From Nitrospiria bacterium (GTDB taxonomy: Bacteria; Nitrospirota; UBA9217), in NCBI GenBank assembly GCA_919902495.1, contig CAKKRC010000045.1:67162-131161 (forward strand): 64,000 nt of DNA, in the 5' to 3' direction. Positions within the stretch are counted from its first letter, which is position 1. Each line of letters begins with the position of its first letter. The position numbers and the translations under genes are program-made. This document shows, in pieces, positions 34,462-43,418 of this stretch. The notes below the pieces were generated by a model. The model saw nothing but the letters and a program-made list of their open reading frames with translations, was not told the origin of the DNA and did no database searches.

Positions 34462-35547
34462 ATGCCTGATATGCAACAGATCCTTAATTTCGTCATCACC
34501 ATCGGGATCCCCGTGGTGGTCCTGCTGAGCTTTATCCTTGCGAACGCCATGTATCTGCAGCTCATGGAGCGCAAGGTGCTGGCACACATGCAGTCCCGCC
34601 TGGGCCCCATGCGCACCGGGTGGCATGGCCTCCTGCAGCCGGTCGCCGATGCCGTCAAGTTCATGTTCAAAGAGGACATCATCCCGGCGAAGGCGGACAA
34701 GTGGGTGTTCAGTCTGGCGCCGCTCATCTTCCTGGTCATGGCGTTCGGCGGGTTCGTCGCGATACCCTTCGGCCCCCCGACGGATTTTTTCGGCATACTG
34801 TCGCATAAGGTTCCTCTCTGGGTGTCGAACCTCAATATCGGCGTGCTCTACATCGTTGCCCTGGCGGGCATCGGCACCTACGGCGTTATCATGGCCGGAT
34901 GGGCGTCCAACAACAAGTATTCGCTCATGGGCGGATTCCGTTCGGCCGCCCAGATGATCAGCTATGAGATCCCCATGGGCTTTGCCATCGTGACGGTGGC
35001 GCTGATGGCGGGATCATTGAACCTCTCCGAGATCGTGCAGGCGCAGTCCCAGAAATGGTTCATTATCGTTCTGCCGGTAGGTCCCGTCGCCTTCTTCCTG
35101 TATCTGGTTGCCGGCGTCGCCGAGACGAACCGCGCGCCCTTCGATCTTCCCGAAGCGGAAAGCGAACTGGTCGCGGGATATTTTACCGAATACAGCGGCA
35201 TCCGGTTCGGCATATTTTACATGGCCGAATACATGAATATGATGATCGTCTCCCTGCTCGCAAGCATCATGTTCTTCGGCGGATGGATGCCGGTCCAGAT
35301 ATTCCCGCAGTGGCTCGGCGGCATCGGCATCATTGCCTGGATCAACAGGGTGCTCGCCGCTATTCCGCCGACGTTGTGGCTCCTCGGTAAACTGTACTTT
35401 TTCATATTCTTTTATATGTGGATCCGGGCGACGCTTCCCCGGTACCGCTATGACCAGCTCATGACGATCGCCTGGAAGATCCTGCTGCCCCTGTCCCTGG
35501 GGACCCTGCTGGTAGCGGCGTTCATGAAGCAGGCAGGCTGGATGTAG
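34462..35547 (+). CDS. nuoH: NADH dehydrogenase subunit H
   Basis: A 361-residue membrane subunit with about eight helices. Conserved features are ERKVLAHMQSRLGPMRTGWHGLLQP near the N-terminus and AETNRAPFDLPEAESELVAGY, which lines the quinone channel, plus RATLPRYRYDQLM near the end. It links quinone reduction to the proton-pumping arm. Confidence 0.97.
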   Translation: MPDMQQILNFVITIGIPVVVLLSFILANAMYLQLMERKVLAHMQSRLGPMRTGWHGLLQPVADAVKFMFKEDIIPAKADKWVFSLAPLIFLVMAFGGFVAIPFGPPTDFFGILSHKVPLWVSNLNIGVLYIVALAGIGTYGVIMAGWASNNKYSLMGGFRSAAQMISYEIPMGFAIVTVALMAGSLNLSEIVQAQSQKWFIIVLPVGPVAFFLYLVAGVAETNRAPFDLPEAESELVAGYFTEYSGIRFGIFYMAEYMNMMIVSLLASIMFFGGWMPVQIFPQWLGGIGIIAWINRVLAAIPPTLWLLGKLYFFIFFYMWIRATLPRYRYDQLMTIAWKILLPLSLGTLLVAAFMKQAGWM

Positions 35548-35561
35548 GAAGGGTTCTCGCG

Positions 35562-36041
35562 ATGAACAAACTGAAAAAAGTACTGAGAATGATCTTTATG
35601 CTCGAGATCGTCGAGGGCATGGCGCTCACCCTCAAGACCATGCTGACACCGGCGGTGACCCGGCAGTATCCAACGTTCAAACGCAAGTCTTTTGCCGGCT
35701 CCCGGGGCCTCCATTACATGGACCGCGACGATTCGGGACTGAAAGAACGGTGTATCGGATGCGGCCTGTGCGAAGCGGTGTGTCCGGCAAAGGCCATAAC
35801 CGTGGTGACGACGAAGGGCCCCAACTACGAAAAGGTGGTCTCCGCGTATGAACTTGACCTTCTACGATGCGTGTTCTGCGGTTTCTGCGTCGACGCGTGC
35901 CCGGTGAATGCCATCAAGATGTCGCCGAATTTCGAGCTGGCGTGCTACTCCCGGAGGGACGTCTTCTTTACGAAGGACCGGCTGATCGCAGAGGGCGACA
36001 AATACCTCGGCAAAAAAGGGGGAGCGGGAAATGATCAATAA
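35562..36041 (+). CDS. nuoI: NADH dehydrogenase subunit I (N6a/N6b)
   Basis: A 159-residue 2[4Fe-4S] subunit with motifs CIGCGLCEAVCPAKAI and CVFCGFCVDACPVNAI in tandem. It passes electrons from NuoG to NuoB. It overlaps nuoJ by 11 bp. The first third is an amphipathic helix typical of the family. Confidence 0.96.
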   Translation: MNKLKKVLRMIFMLEIVEGMALTLKTMLTPAVTRQYPTFKRKSFAGSRGLHYMDRDDSGLKERCIGCGLCEAVCPAKAITVVTTKGPNYEKVVSAYELDLLRCVFCGFCVDACPVNAIKMSPNFELACYSRRDVFFTKDRLIAEGDKYLGKKGGAGNDQ

Positions 36042-36540
36042 GCTCATCTTTGCCTATTTTGCCGCGGTCATCATCGTTTCCGCCGTCCTCGTGATAACCC
36101 GCAGGAACCCTGTTCACAGCGTGATGTTCATGCTGCTCCTGTTCTTCCATATCGCCGGGGTATTCGTACTGCTGAACGCCGAGTTCCTTGCGGCGGTCCA
36201 GCTCATCGTCTATGCCGGAGCCATCCTGATCCTCTTCCTGTTTGTGGTCATTCTCCTGAGCGTTGAACGGGAGGCCCAGGCAGCGCGGGCGAACCGTTTC
36301 TGGCCATGGCTGGCAGGATTCGGCGTCATCATCGCCGGAGAGATCGCATTGCTGGTTTTGCGCGGTTCGTTCCCCGGCGAAGGCAGGCTGGCCGTAAAGG
36401 TGGCCGGTGCCGGGGTCAAGGAACTCGGGGTTGAGCTCTACACGAAGTACCTCGTTCCATTCGAGATCGCATCGGTCATTCTTCTCGTGGGACTGGTAGG
36501 CGCGGTCATGCTGGCGAAGAAAAAGACAGACAACAGATGA
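36031..36540 (+). CDS. nuoJ: NADH dehydrogenase subunit J
   Basis: A 169-residue membrane subunit with five helices. The conserved YAGAILILFLFVVILL segment (about residues 57-72) contains the pi-bulge helix of this subunit. The C-terminal residues KKKTDNR and the stop codon are written by an ACAGAC-type word repeat whose tandem copies continue downstream, so the 3' end has been shaped by the repeat. Confidence 0.94.
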   Translation: MINKLIFAYFAAVIIVSAVLVITRRNPVHSVMFMLLLFFHIAGVFVLLNAEFLAAVQLIVYAGAILILFLFVVILLSVEREAQAARANRFWPWLAGFGVIIAGEIALLVLRGSFPGEGRLAVKVAGAGVKELGVELYTKYLVPFEIASVILLVGLVGAVMLAKKKTDNR

Positions 36541-36621
36541 CAGAGGACAAAGGACAGACAACAGACTAAGGCTTTTTTTCTTCAGTCTGTGATCTGTTAG
36601 TCTGACGTCTGTCGTCTGATA
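36526..36621. repeat. ACAGAC-word inverted repeat across the nuoJ stop
   Basis: Left arm from 36523 has AGACAGACAACAGATGACAG and following GGACAGACAACAGACTAAGG words. The right arm CTTCAGTCTGTGATCTGTTA, followed by GTCTGACGTCTGTCGTCTG (36580-36618), is its complement. It covers the last codons of nuoJ and ends 15 nt before nuoK. Confidence 0.8.
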
Positions 36622-36635
36622 TTTCCGGAGGTCCC

Positions 36636-36938
36636 ATGGTTCCTTTGTCCTGGTATGTCCTGCTGAGCGCAGCGCTGTTCACCATCGGCGTCGTCGGTGT
36701 TTTGAGCAGGCGCAACGTCTTCATCATTCTCATGTCCATCGAGCTCATGCTGAACGCGGCCAATATCAACCTGATAGCGTTCTCGCACTATCTGCAGAAC
36801 CTGACCGGTCAGATATTCGTGATCTTCGTCATCACCGTAGCGGCGGCCGAGGCCGCCGTGGCCCTGGCGCTGATCATTCTGCTGGCGCGGAACCGCGGGA
36901 CCGTCTATGTGGATGAGTTCAATTTATTGAAGGGGTAA
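36636..36938 (+). CDS. nuoK: NADH dehydrogenase subunit K
   Basis: A 100-residue three-helix subunit. Membrane glutamates of the proton path are visible in [15 protein letters not shown] and in [15 protein letters not shown]. It has normal length for the family. The ribosome site TCCGGAGG precedes the ATG by about eight bases. Confidence 0.96.
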   Translation: MVPLSWYVLLSAALFTIGVVGVLSRRNVFIILMSIELMLNAANINLIAFSHYLQNLTGQIFVIFVITVAAAEAAVALALIILLARNRGTVYVDEFNLLKG

Positions 36939-36941
36939 GAA

Positions 36942-37018
36942 CAGTAATAGAGTAATCAAGTAATTGATGGATTGAGCGCAGGCGCAACGAATTTCCTGAA
37001 TCACTAAATCTCTATTGT
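36942..37018. repeat. AGTAATCA-word inverted repeat between nuoK and nuoL
   Basis: The left side ACAGTAATAGAGTAATCAAG and right side CCTGAATCACTAAATCTCTA are AT-rich words that are partly complementary. It has the same architecture as the GC-rich spacers, and a related AT-type spacer lies at 56690. Confidence 0.55.
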
Positions 37019-37037
37019 CTCGATACCTGGGGTCATT

Positions 37038-38957
37038 ATGCTCAAATACATACTCATACCGCTCCTGCCATTTGCCGGCTTCCTGGTCGCGGGTTTGTTC
37101 GGGAAGTACCTCAAGGAGCGCGCCGCCACCGTTGCCGTTGCCGGCGTCTTCGGTGCTTTCGTCTTCGCGGTTTGGGCGTTCATCGATGTTCTGGGCGGCA
37201 CACTTATCGACGAGAACCTGTATTCCTGGATCACCATCGGGAGCCTCAATATCAACGTGGGATTTCAGATCGACCAGCTGACCGCGGTGATGCTCATGGT
37301 GGTCACGACGCTCAGCACCCTCATCCACATCTACTCCATCGGGTATATGCACGGGGACAAGGGCTTCGCACGGTTCTTCGCCTACTTGGAGCTGTTCACG
37401 TTCTTCATGCTGGTCCTGGTCATGGCCAACAACTTCCTGCTCATGTTCGTGGGCTGGGAAGGCGTGGGCCTGTGCTCCTATCTGCTCATCGGTTTCTGGT
37501 ACGAGAAAAAATCAGCGTCCGACGCGGGCATCAAGGCCTTTGTGGTGAACCGGGTCGGTGATTTCGGGTTCGTCCTGGGCATGATGCTCATCTTCGTGAT
37601 CTTTGGTACCCTGGATTTCACCGATGTCTTCAAGGCGGTGGCCACACCGGCCGCAGCCCAGACCATCAACCTGCTCGGCATCGAGATGAGCGTCATCACG
37701 CTCATCTGCCTGCTGCTGTTTGTCGGCGCCACCGGGAAATCCGCCCAGCTCCCTCTCTATGTATGGCTGCCGGACGCCATGGAAGGCCCGACACCGGTCA
37801 GTGCGCTGATCCACGCGGCGACCATGGTCACCGCAGGGGTGTTCATGGTGGCCCGGTGCGCTCCGCTCTTCGTCCTGTCCCACACGGCCATGAACGTTGT
37901 TGCCATCGTCGGAGGCGTTACCGCCATCTTTGCCGCCACCATCGGCCTGGTCCAGAACGACATCAAGCGCGTCATCGCGTACTCCACCATCAGCCAGCTC
38001 GGCTACATGTTCCTGGGACTCGGGGTGGGGGCCTTCGCCGCGGGCATCTTCCATCTTACGACCCATGCATTCTTCAAGGGGCTCCTGTTCCTCGCCTCGG
38101 GCAGCGTGATCCACGCACTGTCAGGCGAACAGGACATGCGCAAGATGGGGTCCCTCAAGTCCAAGATCAAGACCACCTACTGGGTGTTCATTTTCGGAAC
38201 ACTTGCTCTTACCGGCATCTTTCCTTTTGCGGGCTTTTTCAGCAAGGACGAGATCCTTTGGAGCGTTTACGGTTCGAATCGCGCCCTGTGGGTCGTCGGT
38301 GTCATAGGCGCGCTCATGACGGCATTCTATTCGTTCCGGCTCATCTATCTCACGTTCTTCGGCAAGTCTCGCATGGACCATGAAGTGGAACACCATGTCC
38401 ATGAATCGCCAAAGATCATGACGGTCCCGCTCATGATCCTGGCATTCTTCTCGATCACCATCGGCTGGATCGGCATTCCCGGCGCCATCATTCATCACGC
38501 GAACCTGTTCGCTGATTTCCTTGCTCCTGTGTTTCCCGCTGCTCATCATGGCGGAGCGGAGAGCAGGGGACTTGAGCTTGGCCTGATGGTCTTTTCCGTC
38601 GTTGTCGCACTTGCCGGATGGCGGCTGGCATACGTTCTTTATGTTAAAAAGACCTCAATTCCCGACGCGATCGCAGAGAAGTTCAAGGGTCTCTATAACC
38701 TGCTCCTGAACAAGTACAAGGTCGACGAGGTCTATAACGCGATCTTTGTCGACGGATTGGTGCACAAGCTCGCCAAGTTCCTCCACACCACGGGGGACGT
38801 GAAGATCATCGACGGGTTCATCAACTGGTCGGCCGCTGCCATCGGCAGGACGAGCGAGCAGGGGAGAAAGCTCCAGACAGGATTTGTTCAGGAATATGCC
38901 TTTACCATGGGTTTGGGGTTCGTGGTGCTCATGGGATTGTATTACGTGCTGAAGTGA
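37038..38957 (+). CDS. nuoL: NADH dehydrogenase subunit L
   Basis: A 639-residue antiporter-like proton-pumping subunit with about 16 helices. The core shows GWEGVGLCSYLLIGFWY (with the essential Glu), the Lys-containing GATGKSAQLPLYVWLPDAMEG, HAATMVTAGVFM and the discontinuous-helix FSKDEILW. The C-terminal part forms the long lateral helix. It is encoded in standard order before nuoM and nuoN. Confidence 0.97.
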   Translation: MLKYILIPLLPFAGFLVAGLFGKYLKERAATVAVAGVFGAFVFAVWAFIDVLGGTLIDENLYSWITIGSLNINVGFQIDQLTAVMLMVVTTLSTLIHIYSIGYMHGDKGFARFFAYLELFTFFMLVLVMANNFLLMFVGWEGVGLCSYLLIGFWYEKKSASDAGIKAFVVNRVGDFGFVLGMMLIFVIFGTLDFTDVFKAVATPAAAQTINLLGIEMSVITLICLLLFVGATGKSAQLPLYVWLPDAMEGPTPVSALIHAATMVTAGVFMVARCAPLFVLSHTAMNVVAIVGGVTAIFAATIGLVQNDIKRVIAYSTISQLGYMFLGLGVGAFAAGIFHLTTHAFFKGLLFLASGSVIHALSGEQDMRKMGSLKSKIKTTYWVFIFGTLALTGIFPFAGFFSKDEILWSVYGSNRALWVVGVIGALMTAFYSFRLIYLTFFGKSRMDHEVEHHVHESPKIMTVPLMILAFFSITIGWIGIPGAIIHHANLFADFLAPVFPAAHHGGAESRGLELGLMVFSVVVALAGWRLAYVLYVKKTSIPDAIAEKFKGLYNLLLNKYKVDEVYNAIFVDGLVHKLAKFLHTTGDVKIIDGFINWSAAAIGRTSEQGRKLQTGFVQEYAFTMGLGFVVLMGLYYVLK

Positions 38958-38968
38958 TCATTCAATAA

Positions 38969-39048
38969 ATTCAACGTTCAAGGTTCAAGGTAACAAACAA
39001 GCTCGGAATTCGGGTCATCTTGAACGTTGAACATTTAACGTTGAATAT
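38969..39048. repeat. TTCAACGTTCAAGG-word inverted repeat between nuoL and nuoM
   Basis: The left arm TTCAACGTTCAAGGTTCAAG (38970-38989) and right arm CTTGAACGTTGAACATTTAA, continuing to CGTTGAA (39019-39045), are highly complementary. The loop is about 30 nt. The nuoM ribosome site follows directly. Confidence 0.85.
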
Positions 39049-39065
39049 CCATTAAGGAGCTCTCC

Positions 39066-40604
39066 ATGCTCGAACTCATACCGAACCAGCTCGGATTTCC
39101 CCTGCTGAGCCTCCTGATCTTCGTTCCGGTCATCGGCGCGGTCCTTCTCCTGGCCGTGCGGGACGCCCGGGCGGCACGGTGGATCGCGCTCGTGTTCTCT
39201 GTCGTGGAACTTGGGCTCTGCGTCCCGCTCCTTGCGAATTTTGACGGCTCGCTGGCACACATGCAGTTCGGCGAGTCGATGCCCTGGATCAGCGCCTGGA
39301 ACATCCACTACAAGCTCGGCGTGGACGGCATCAGCGTGCTGTTCGTGGGCCTGACAGCGCTCCTTACGGTCATCTCCATCATGGTCTCCTGGACGGCGAT
39401 AACGGACCGTGTGCGCGAGTTCATGGTCGCCCTGCTCTTTCTCGAGGCGGGGATGATAGGCGTGTTCGCCGCGCTTGACCTCTTTCTCTTCTATATCTTC
39501 TGGGAGGCCATGCTCATCCCCATGTACCTGCTCATCGGGGTCTGGGGCGGTCCGAACCGGCTGTACGCGGCGGTCAAGTTCTTTCTGTACACCCTCGTCG
39601 GCAGCGTACTGATGCTCGTCGCCATCCTGGCCGTGTACTTCACGGCGGGCGGGACCTTTGATGTCCTTTCGCTCATGAACCACAAGTTCGGTCTTACCTT
39701 CCAGATGTGGGCCTTCGCGGCATTCTTCGCTGCCTTTGCCGTGAAGGTGCCCATGTTCCCGTTCCACACGTGGCTGCCTGACGCACACGTCGAAGCTCCG
39801 ACGGCGGGTTCCATCATCCTGGCAGGCATCCTGATCAAGATGGGTGCGTACGGCTTCCTGCGGTTCTCGCTTCCGTTCTTCCCTGACGCGACGATGGCAT
39901 ATACGCCCGCCATCATGGTCCTGTCCGTGATCGCGGTCATTTACGGCGCTTACATGGCCTTTGCGCAGACCGATTTCAAGAAACTCATCGCCTATTCCAG
40001 CGTCAGTCACATGGGCTTTATCACCCTGGGGATCTTCTCGATGAACAGCCAGGGCCTCGAGGGCGGCATCCTCCAGATGATCAACCACGGCGTGTCCACC
40101 GGCGCGCTGTTCCTCGCCGTGGGCGTGATCTATGAGCGGACCCACACGCGGGTGATCGCCGATTACGGCGGCCTCGCATCCAAGGTACCGGTGTACGCCG
40201 CGTTCCTGATGATCATTACGCTGTCGTCCATCGGCCTGCCGGGAACGAACGGGTTCATCGGCGAGTTCGCCATCCTTCTGGGCGCCTTCCAGTTCAAGGC
40301 GGTCTACGCGGTGATCGCGTCCCTTGGCATCATCCTGGGCGCCGGGTACATGCTCTGGCTCTACCAGCGGGTCATATTCGGGACCGTAACGAACCCTCAC
40401 AACGAGCACCTGAAGGACATGAACCTTCGTGAGATCGCTGCTGCGCTGCCGCTGGTCATCCTCGTGTTCTACATCGGGCTCTACCCGAATGCTGCATTCC
40501 GGGTCATACACGCTTCTGCGGACAATCTCATCAAGCATGTCCATGCCAAGGCGCAGGTGCTTCCAGCCGCCGCGCAGGCGGCGAGCACCCTGGTTGGGAA
40601 TTAG
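39066..40604 (+). CDS. nuoM: NADH dehydrogenase subunit M
   Basis: A 512-residue proton-pumping subunit. It shows FYIFWEAMLIPMYLLIGVWG (with the conserved Glu), VKVPMFPFHTWLPDAHVEAP (Lys in the proton path) and the GFIGEFAILLGAF broken helix. It has about 14 membrane segments. It is preceded by AAGGAG at a proper distance. Confidence 0.97.
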   Translation: MLELIPNQLGFPLLSLLIFVPVIGAVLLLAVRDARAARWIALVFSVVELGLCVPLLANFDGSLAHMQFGESMPWISAWNIHYKLGVDGISVLFVGLTALLTVISIMVSWTAITDRVREFMVALLFLEAGMIGVFAALDLFLFYIFWEAMLIPMYLLIGVWGGPNRLYAAVKFFLYTLVGSVLMLVAILAVYFTAGGTFDVLSLMNHKFGLTFQMWAFAAFFAAFAVKVPMFPFHTWLPDAHVEAPTAGSIILAGILIKMGAYGFLRFSLPFFPDATMAYTPAIMVLSVIAVIYGAYMAFAQTDFKKLIAYSSVSHMGFITLGIFSMNSQGLEGGILQMINHGVSTGALFLAVGVIYERTHTRVIADYGGLASKVPVYAAFLMIITLSSIGLPGTNGFIGEFAILLGAFQFKAVYAVIASLGIILGAGYMLWLYQRVIFGTVTNPHNEHLKDMNLREIAAALPLVILVFYIGLYPNAAFRVIHASADNLIKHVHAKAQVLPAAAQAASTLVGN

Positions 40605-40617
40605 TCAGTTATTTTTT

Positions 40618-40738
40618 AGTAACGTCGTATGGTTACGAAGCCCGTATCGTCAAACGTCTTTCGGGTAACGGTAATGCAAAAAGACCGAATGACGTAACCG
40701 CTGGACGAAACGGGCGTCGTCACCGTTACCGTAACCTG
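40618..40738. repeat. GTAACGG-word inverted repeat between nuoM and nuoN
   Basis: The inner arms CGGGTAACGGTAATG (40662) and CCGTTACCGTAACC (40722) are complementary. The outer parts TTAGTAACGTCGTATGG and CGTATCGTCAAACGTC repeat the same GTAACG / CGTC words. It spans most of the 173-bp gap. Confidence 0.65.
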
Positions 40739-40777
40739 TTGGTTCCGGCTTGTCCGGGTTAAGTAAGGAGAAGCTCC

Positions 40778-42232
40778 ATGGCAACTTCGCTACAATCGTT
40801 CATCAGTCAGCTGCTGCCGCTCTATCCAGAGCTGGTGATCATTACCATCGCTCTCACCATCCTGTTGCTGGATTTCTTTGTGGACCGGCAGCATAAGGCG
40901 ATGCTGGGGTGGTACAGCCTGATCGGGATCGTCATTGCCGCTTCCATGACCATCAAGCTTGCCGGGCTGGCCGGTTCGTTCTTTGGCGGCACCTTTCTTC
41001 TTGATCCGTTCGCCGCCTATTTTAAGCTGGCATTCTACACCGCATGCGGTCTGGGCATCCTGATCTCCATGAAATATCTCGATATCGAGGACATTCACCG
41101 CGGAGAATACTATGCCCTGATGCTCTTCGCCACAAGCGGCATGATGCTCATGGCTTCGGCAGGGGACCTCATTACGTTGTACCTGGGCCTTGAGCTTATG
41201 GCCCTTTCGATCTACATCCTCGCGGGCTTCATGCGCAGTGACAGCCGCTCCAACGAGGCGGGCATAAAATACCTGCTTTTGGGCGCTTTTTCCTCGGGCA
41301 TCATGCTCTACGGCATGTCGCTCCTGTACGGCATCTCGGGAACGACGAACCTGAACGGGATCCTTGCGTTCCTGCGAGGTGCCGACCTGGCCAATCCGGT
41401 GCTCTTCCTGGCCATGGTCATGCTGATCGTAAGCTTCGGATTCAAGGTCGCCGCGGTGCCGTTCCACATGTGGGTGCCGGACGTGTACGAGGGCGCGCCG
41501 ACGTCGGTCACGGCGTTCATGTCGGCAGGCCCCAAGGTCGCCGGATTTGCCGTGCTCCTGCGCATTTTTGCCCACACCCTACTGCCGATGCAGGACCATA
41601 CTGCGGTCATCCTGGCCGGCATGGCGGTGCTTACCATGGCCGTAGGGAACATCATGGCCATTGCACAGACCAATATCAAAAGAATGCTGGCGTACTCGTC
41701 CATCGCCCACGCAGGGTATGCCCTGGTCGGTCTGGCAGCTGGCGGACGGGACGGCGCTGCCAGCGTCATGCTCTACGTACTTATCTATGCGGTCATGAAC
41801 ATGGGCGCCTTCGGCGTCGTTATCATGCTCAGGAAAGCAGGCGTACGGGGTGAGGAGATCACGGATTTCTCGGGTCTCGGAAAGACCAATAAGGCGGCTG
41901 CGTTCCTCATGCTCATCTTCATGTTCTCCTTGACGGGGATCCCTCCCATGGCCGGCTTTATCGGAAAGTTCTACATATTCAAGTCGGCCGTGCAGGCAGG
42001 CATGGTCTGGCTGGCAGTTGTCGGCGTTCTGTTCTCGTCGATCAGCGCCTACTTTTATCTTCGCGTCATCATGGTGATGTACATGTACGAGCCGAAAGAG
42101 GAATTCAGCCTCGTACAGTCTCCGGCGCTGGCGCTGGCCCTGGCCATTTCGGTCACGGCGGTCATCGTCATCGGTGTGTATCCCTCAGGTGTCCTCGAAT
42201 TTGCCCGGGCATCCATCATCGGAATACTCTGA
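40778..42232 (+). CDS. nuoN: NADH dehydrogenase subunit N
   Basis: A 484-residue antiporter-like subunit. It carries YLGLELMALSIYILAGF (conserved Glu), FKVAAVPFHMWVPDVYEGAP (Lys in the proton path) and GFIGKFYIF. It is the last nuo gene; a T-rich terminator follows 13 bp after the stop. All 14 subunits are present, so the complex should be a full NADH:quinone oxidoreductase. Confidence 0.97.
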   Translation: MATSLQSFISQLLPLYPELVIITIALTILLLDFFVDRQHKAMLGWYSLIGIVIAASMTIKLAGLAGSFFGGTFLLDPFAAYFKLAFYTACGLGILISMKYLDIEDIHRGEYYALMLFATSGMMLMASAGDLITLYLGLELMALSIYILAGFMRSDSRSNEAGIKYLLLGAFSSGIMLYGMSLLYGISGTTNLNGILAFLRGADLANPVLFLAMVMLIVSFGFKVAAVPFHMWVPDVYEGAPTSVTAFMSAGPKVAGFAVLLRIFAHTLLPMQDHTAVILAGMAVLTMAVGNIMAIAQTNIKRMLAYSSIAHAGYALVGLAAGGRDGAASVMLYVLIYAVMNMGAFGVVIMLRKAGVRGEEITDFSGLGKTNKAAAFLMLIFMFSLTGIPPMAGFIGKFYIFKSAVQAGMVWLAVVGVLFSSISAYFYLRVIMVMYMYEPKEEFSLVQSPALALALAISVTAVIVIGVYPSGVLEFARASIIGIL

Positions 42233-42244
42233 TATTGGGTCACG

Positions 42245-42279
42245 GGTCAAGGAGAGAAAACATCCTTGGCCTTTTTTTT
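42245..42279 (+). terminator. Rho-independent terminator of the nuo operon
   Basis: GGTCAAGGA and TCCTTGGCC pair over nine bases (one G-T) around a nine-base loop and are followed by eight T residues. It lies 13 bp after nuoN. Confidence 0.85.
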
Positions 42280-42389
42280 ACTCCCTTATCGTGCAACTGG
42301 TCTTCCTCCGCACTGCTTACTCAGCACTCCGCATTTGATATATGATCTCCCTCATACCGCTTCCACTACCCTGATGCTATACTTCACCC

Positions 42390-43091
42390 ATGAAACCTGA
42401 AGGCAAAGGATATTTTCTTAAGGAATACGGCTCCTGGAGCGTCCTGACGGTCGCATTTCTGATCGGACTGGGCGTGAGCAGGGCGTTGCCCTGGCAGGCG
42501 ATCCTTCTCTACCTGGCACTGGGTCTGCTGATAAATTCAAAACAGGCCTATACAAAGTGGGTCCGAAAGATGGATGATCGAACGCCGCTCGGCATATTTC
42601 TTGGCCAGGTCGCTTTCGCAGCGGTGATCCTGGTCGCTTTGATCGGGGGCGGTATTCCCCAGCTATTGCCGCTGCTCGTATTGCCCGCAGCGTATCTGCT
42701 GATGAACCGGCTCGCCGGTGAGCATTTTGTTGTTACAGAACTGCTCGGTTTCGCGCTGTTGAGCCTTGCGGCGGTGCTGGCGAAGTTCCTCGTCGTGCAG
42801 GGTGTCGATGTCCGGCTCTTCGTCGCCACGGCCCTGTACTTTACCGCCGGTGTGTTCAAGGTGAAGGCGGTCCTGTTCAAGAAGCCGCGGGACCGCGTGC
42901 TGACGGTCCTGTACGTCCTGTTCGCTCTGTACGCCTATGGCCGCTTCCACATCGCAGCGATCGTGCTTCTGCCGTTGGTAGAGAACATCATCATGGCAGT
43001 CACCCTCTACAAGGTCAGGCTCCAGACCACCGGCTGGATCGAGGTGGCAAAGAGCCTTGCATTCCTTGGGTTGATGATGTATTACTTCTAA
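42390..43091 (+). CDS. Predicted integral membrane protein, YwiC-like
   Basis: A 233-residue protein with six to seven hydrophobic segments. The start KEYGSWSVLTVAFLIGLGVS and the first loop KQAYTKWVRK resemble the YwiC-like family, found near nitrate-respiration genes in Bacillus; no biochemical function is known for it. It lies after the nuo terminator and before a small DUF2892 protein. It could also be a polyprenyltransferase-like relative, but no Asp-rich motif is present. Confidence 0.6.
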   Translation: MKPEGKGYFLKEYGSWSVLTVAFLIGLGVSRALPWQAILLYLALGLLINSKQAYTKWVRKMDDRTPLGIFLGQVAFAAVILVALIGGGIPQLLPLLVLPAAYLLMNRLAGEHFVVTELLGFALLSLAAVLAKFLVVQGVDVRLFVATALYFTAGVFKVKAVLFKKPRDRVLTVLYVLFALYAYGRFHIAAIVLLPLVENIIMAVTLYKVRLQTTGWIEVAKSLAFLGLMMYYF

Positions 43092-43185
43092 GGGAATCCT
43101 CCGCGTTCCTCATCGGTCGTTATAGCATACCATCAGACGGGCGAAGGCCAAAAGCCGTCATCGCCGGTTCCCAAAGGAGTACCGC

Positions 43186-43377
43186 ATGCAGAAAAACATC
43201 AACGCAGGAGAGCGGATGGCCCGAGTCGTGTTCGGGGTTGCTGCGCTATTTACGGTGTTCGTTGATCCGCTATCGCCCTGGGTCTATCTCGGCATTCTTC
43301 TGTGGGCCACCGGAATTGCCGGATGGTGCCCGCTCTATGCCCTCTTCGGCGTATCGCCCGGAAGCTCCTGTAAGTAG
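43186..43377 (+). CDS. DUF2892 (YgaP-like) small membrane protein
   Basis: A 63-residue protein with the family pattern: NINAGERMARVVFGV, a helix, SPWVYLGILLWATGIAGWCPLYALFG, and a C-terminal Cys. Two helices form a hairpin. The family is often linked to rhodanese or sulfur-transfer proteins. It is 63% or so identical by eye to the product at 44227, with a Crp/Fnr gene between them. Ribosome site AAAGGAG precedes ATG. Confidence 0.85.
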   Translation: MQKNINAGERMARVVFGVAALFTVFVDPLSPWVYLGILLWATGIAGWCPLYALFGVSPGSSCK

Positions 43378-43418
43378 ACCGTAGAGACCGCACCCGTTTG
43401 CGTTGTATTCAATCGACC

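Noticed and set aside
39015-40544. Minus-strand frame of 509 codons opposite nuoM, and a similar one opposite nuoF (30769-32127)
   Set aside because: Both are shadows of conserved Complex I genes with low-complexity charged translations.
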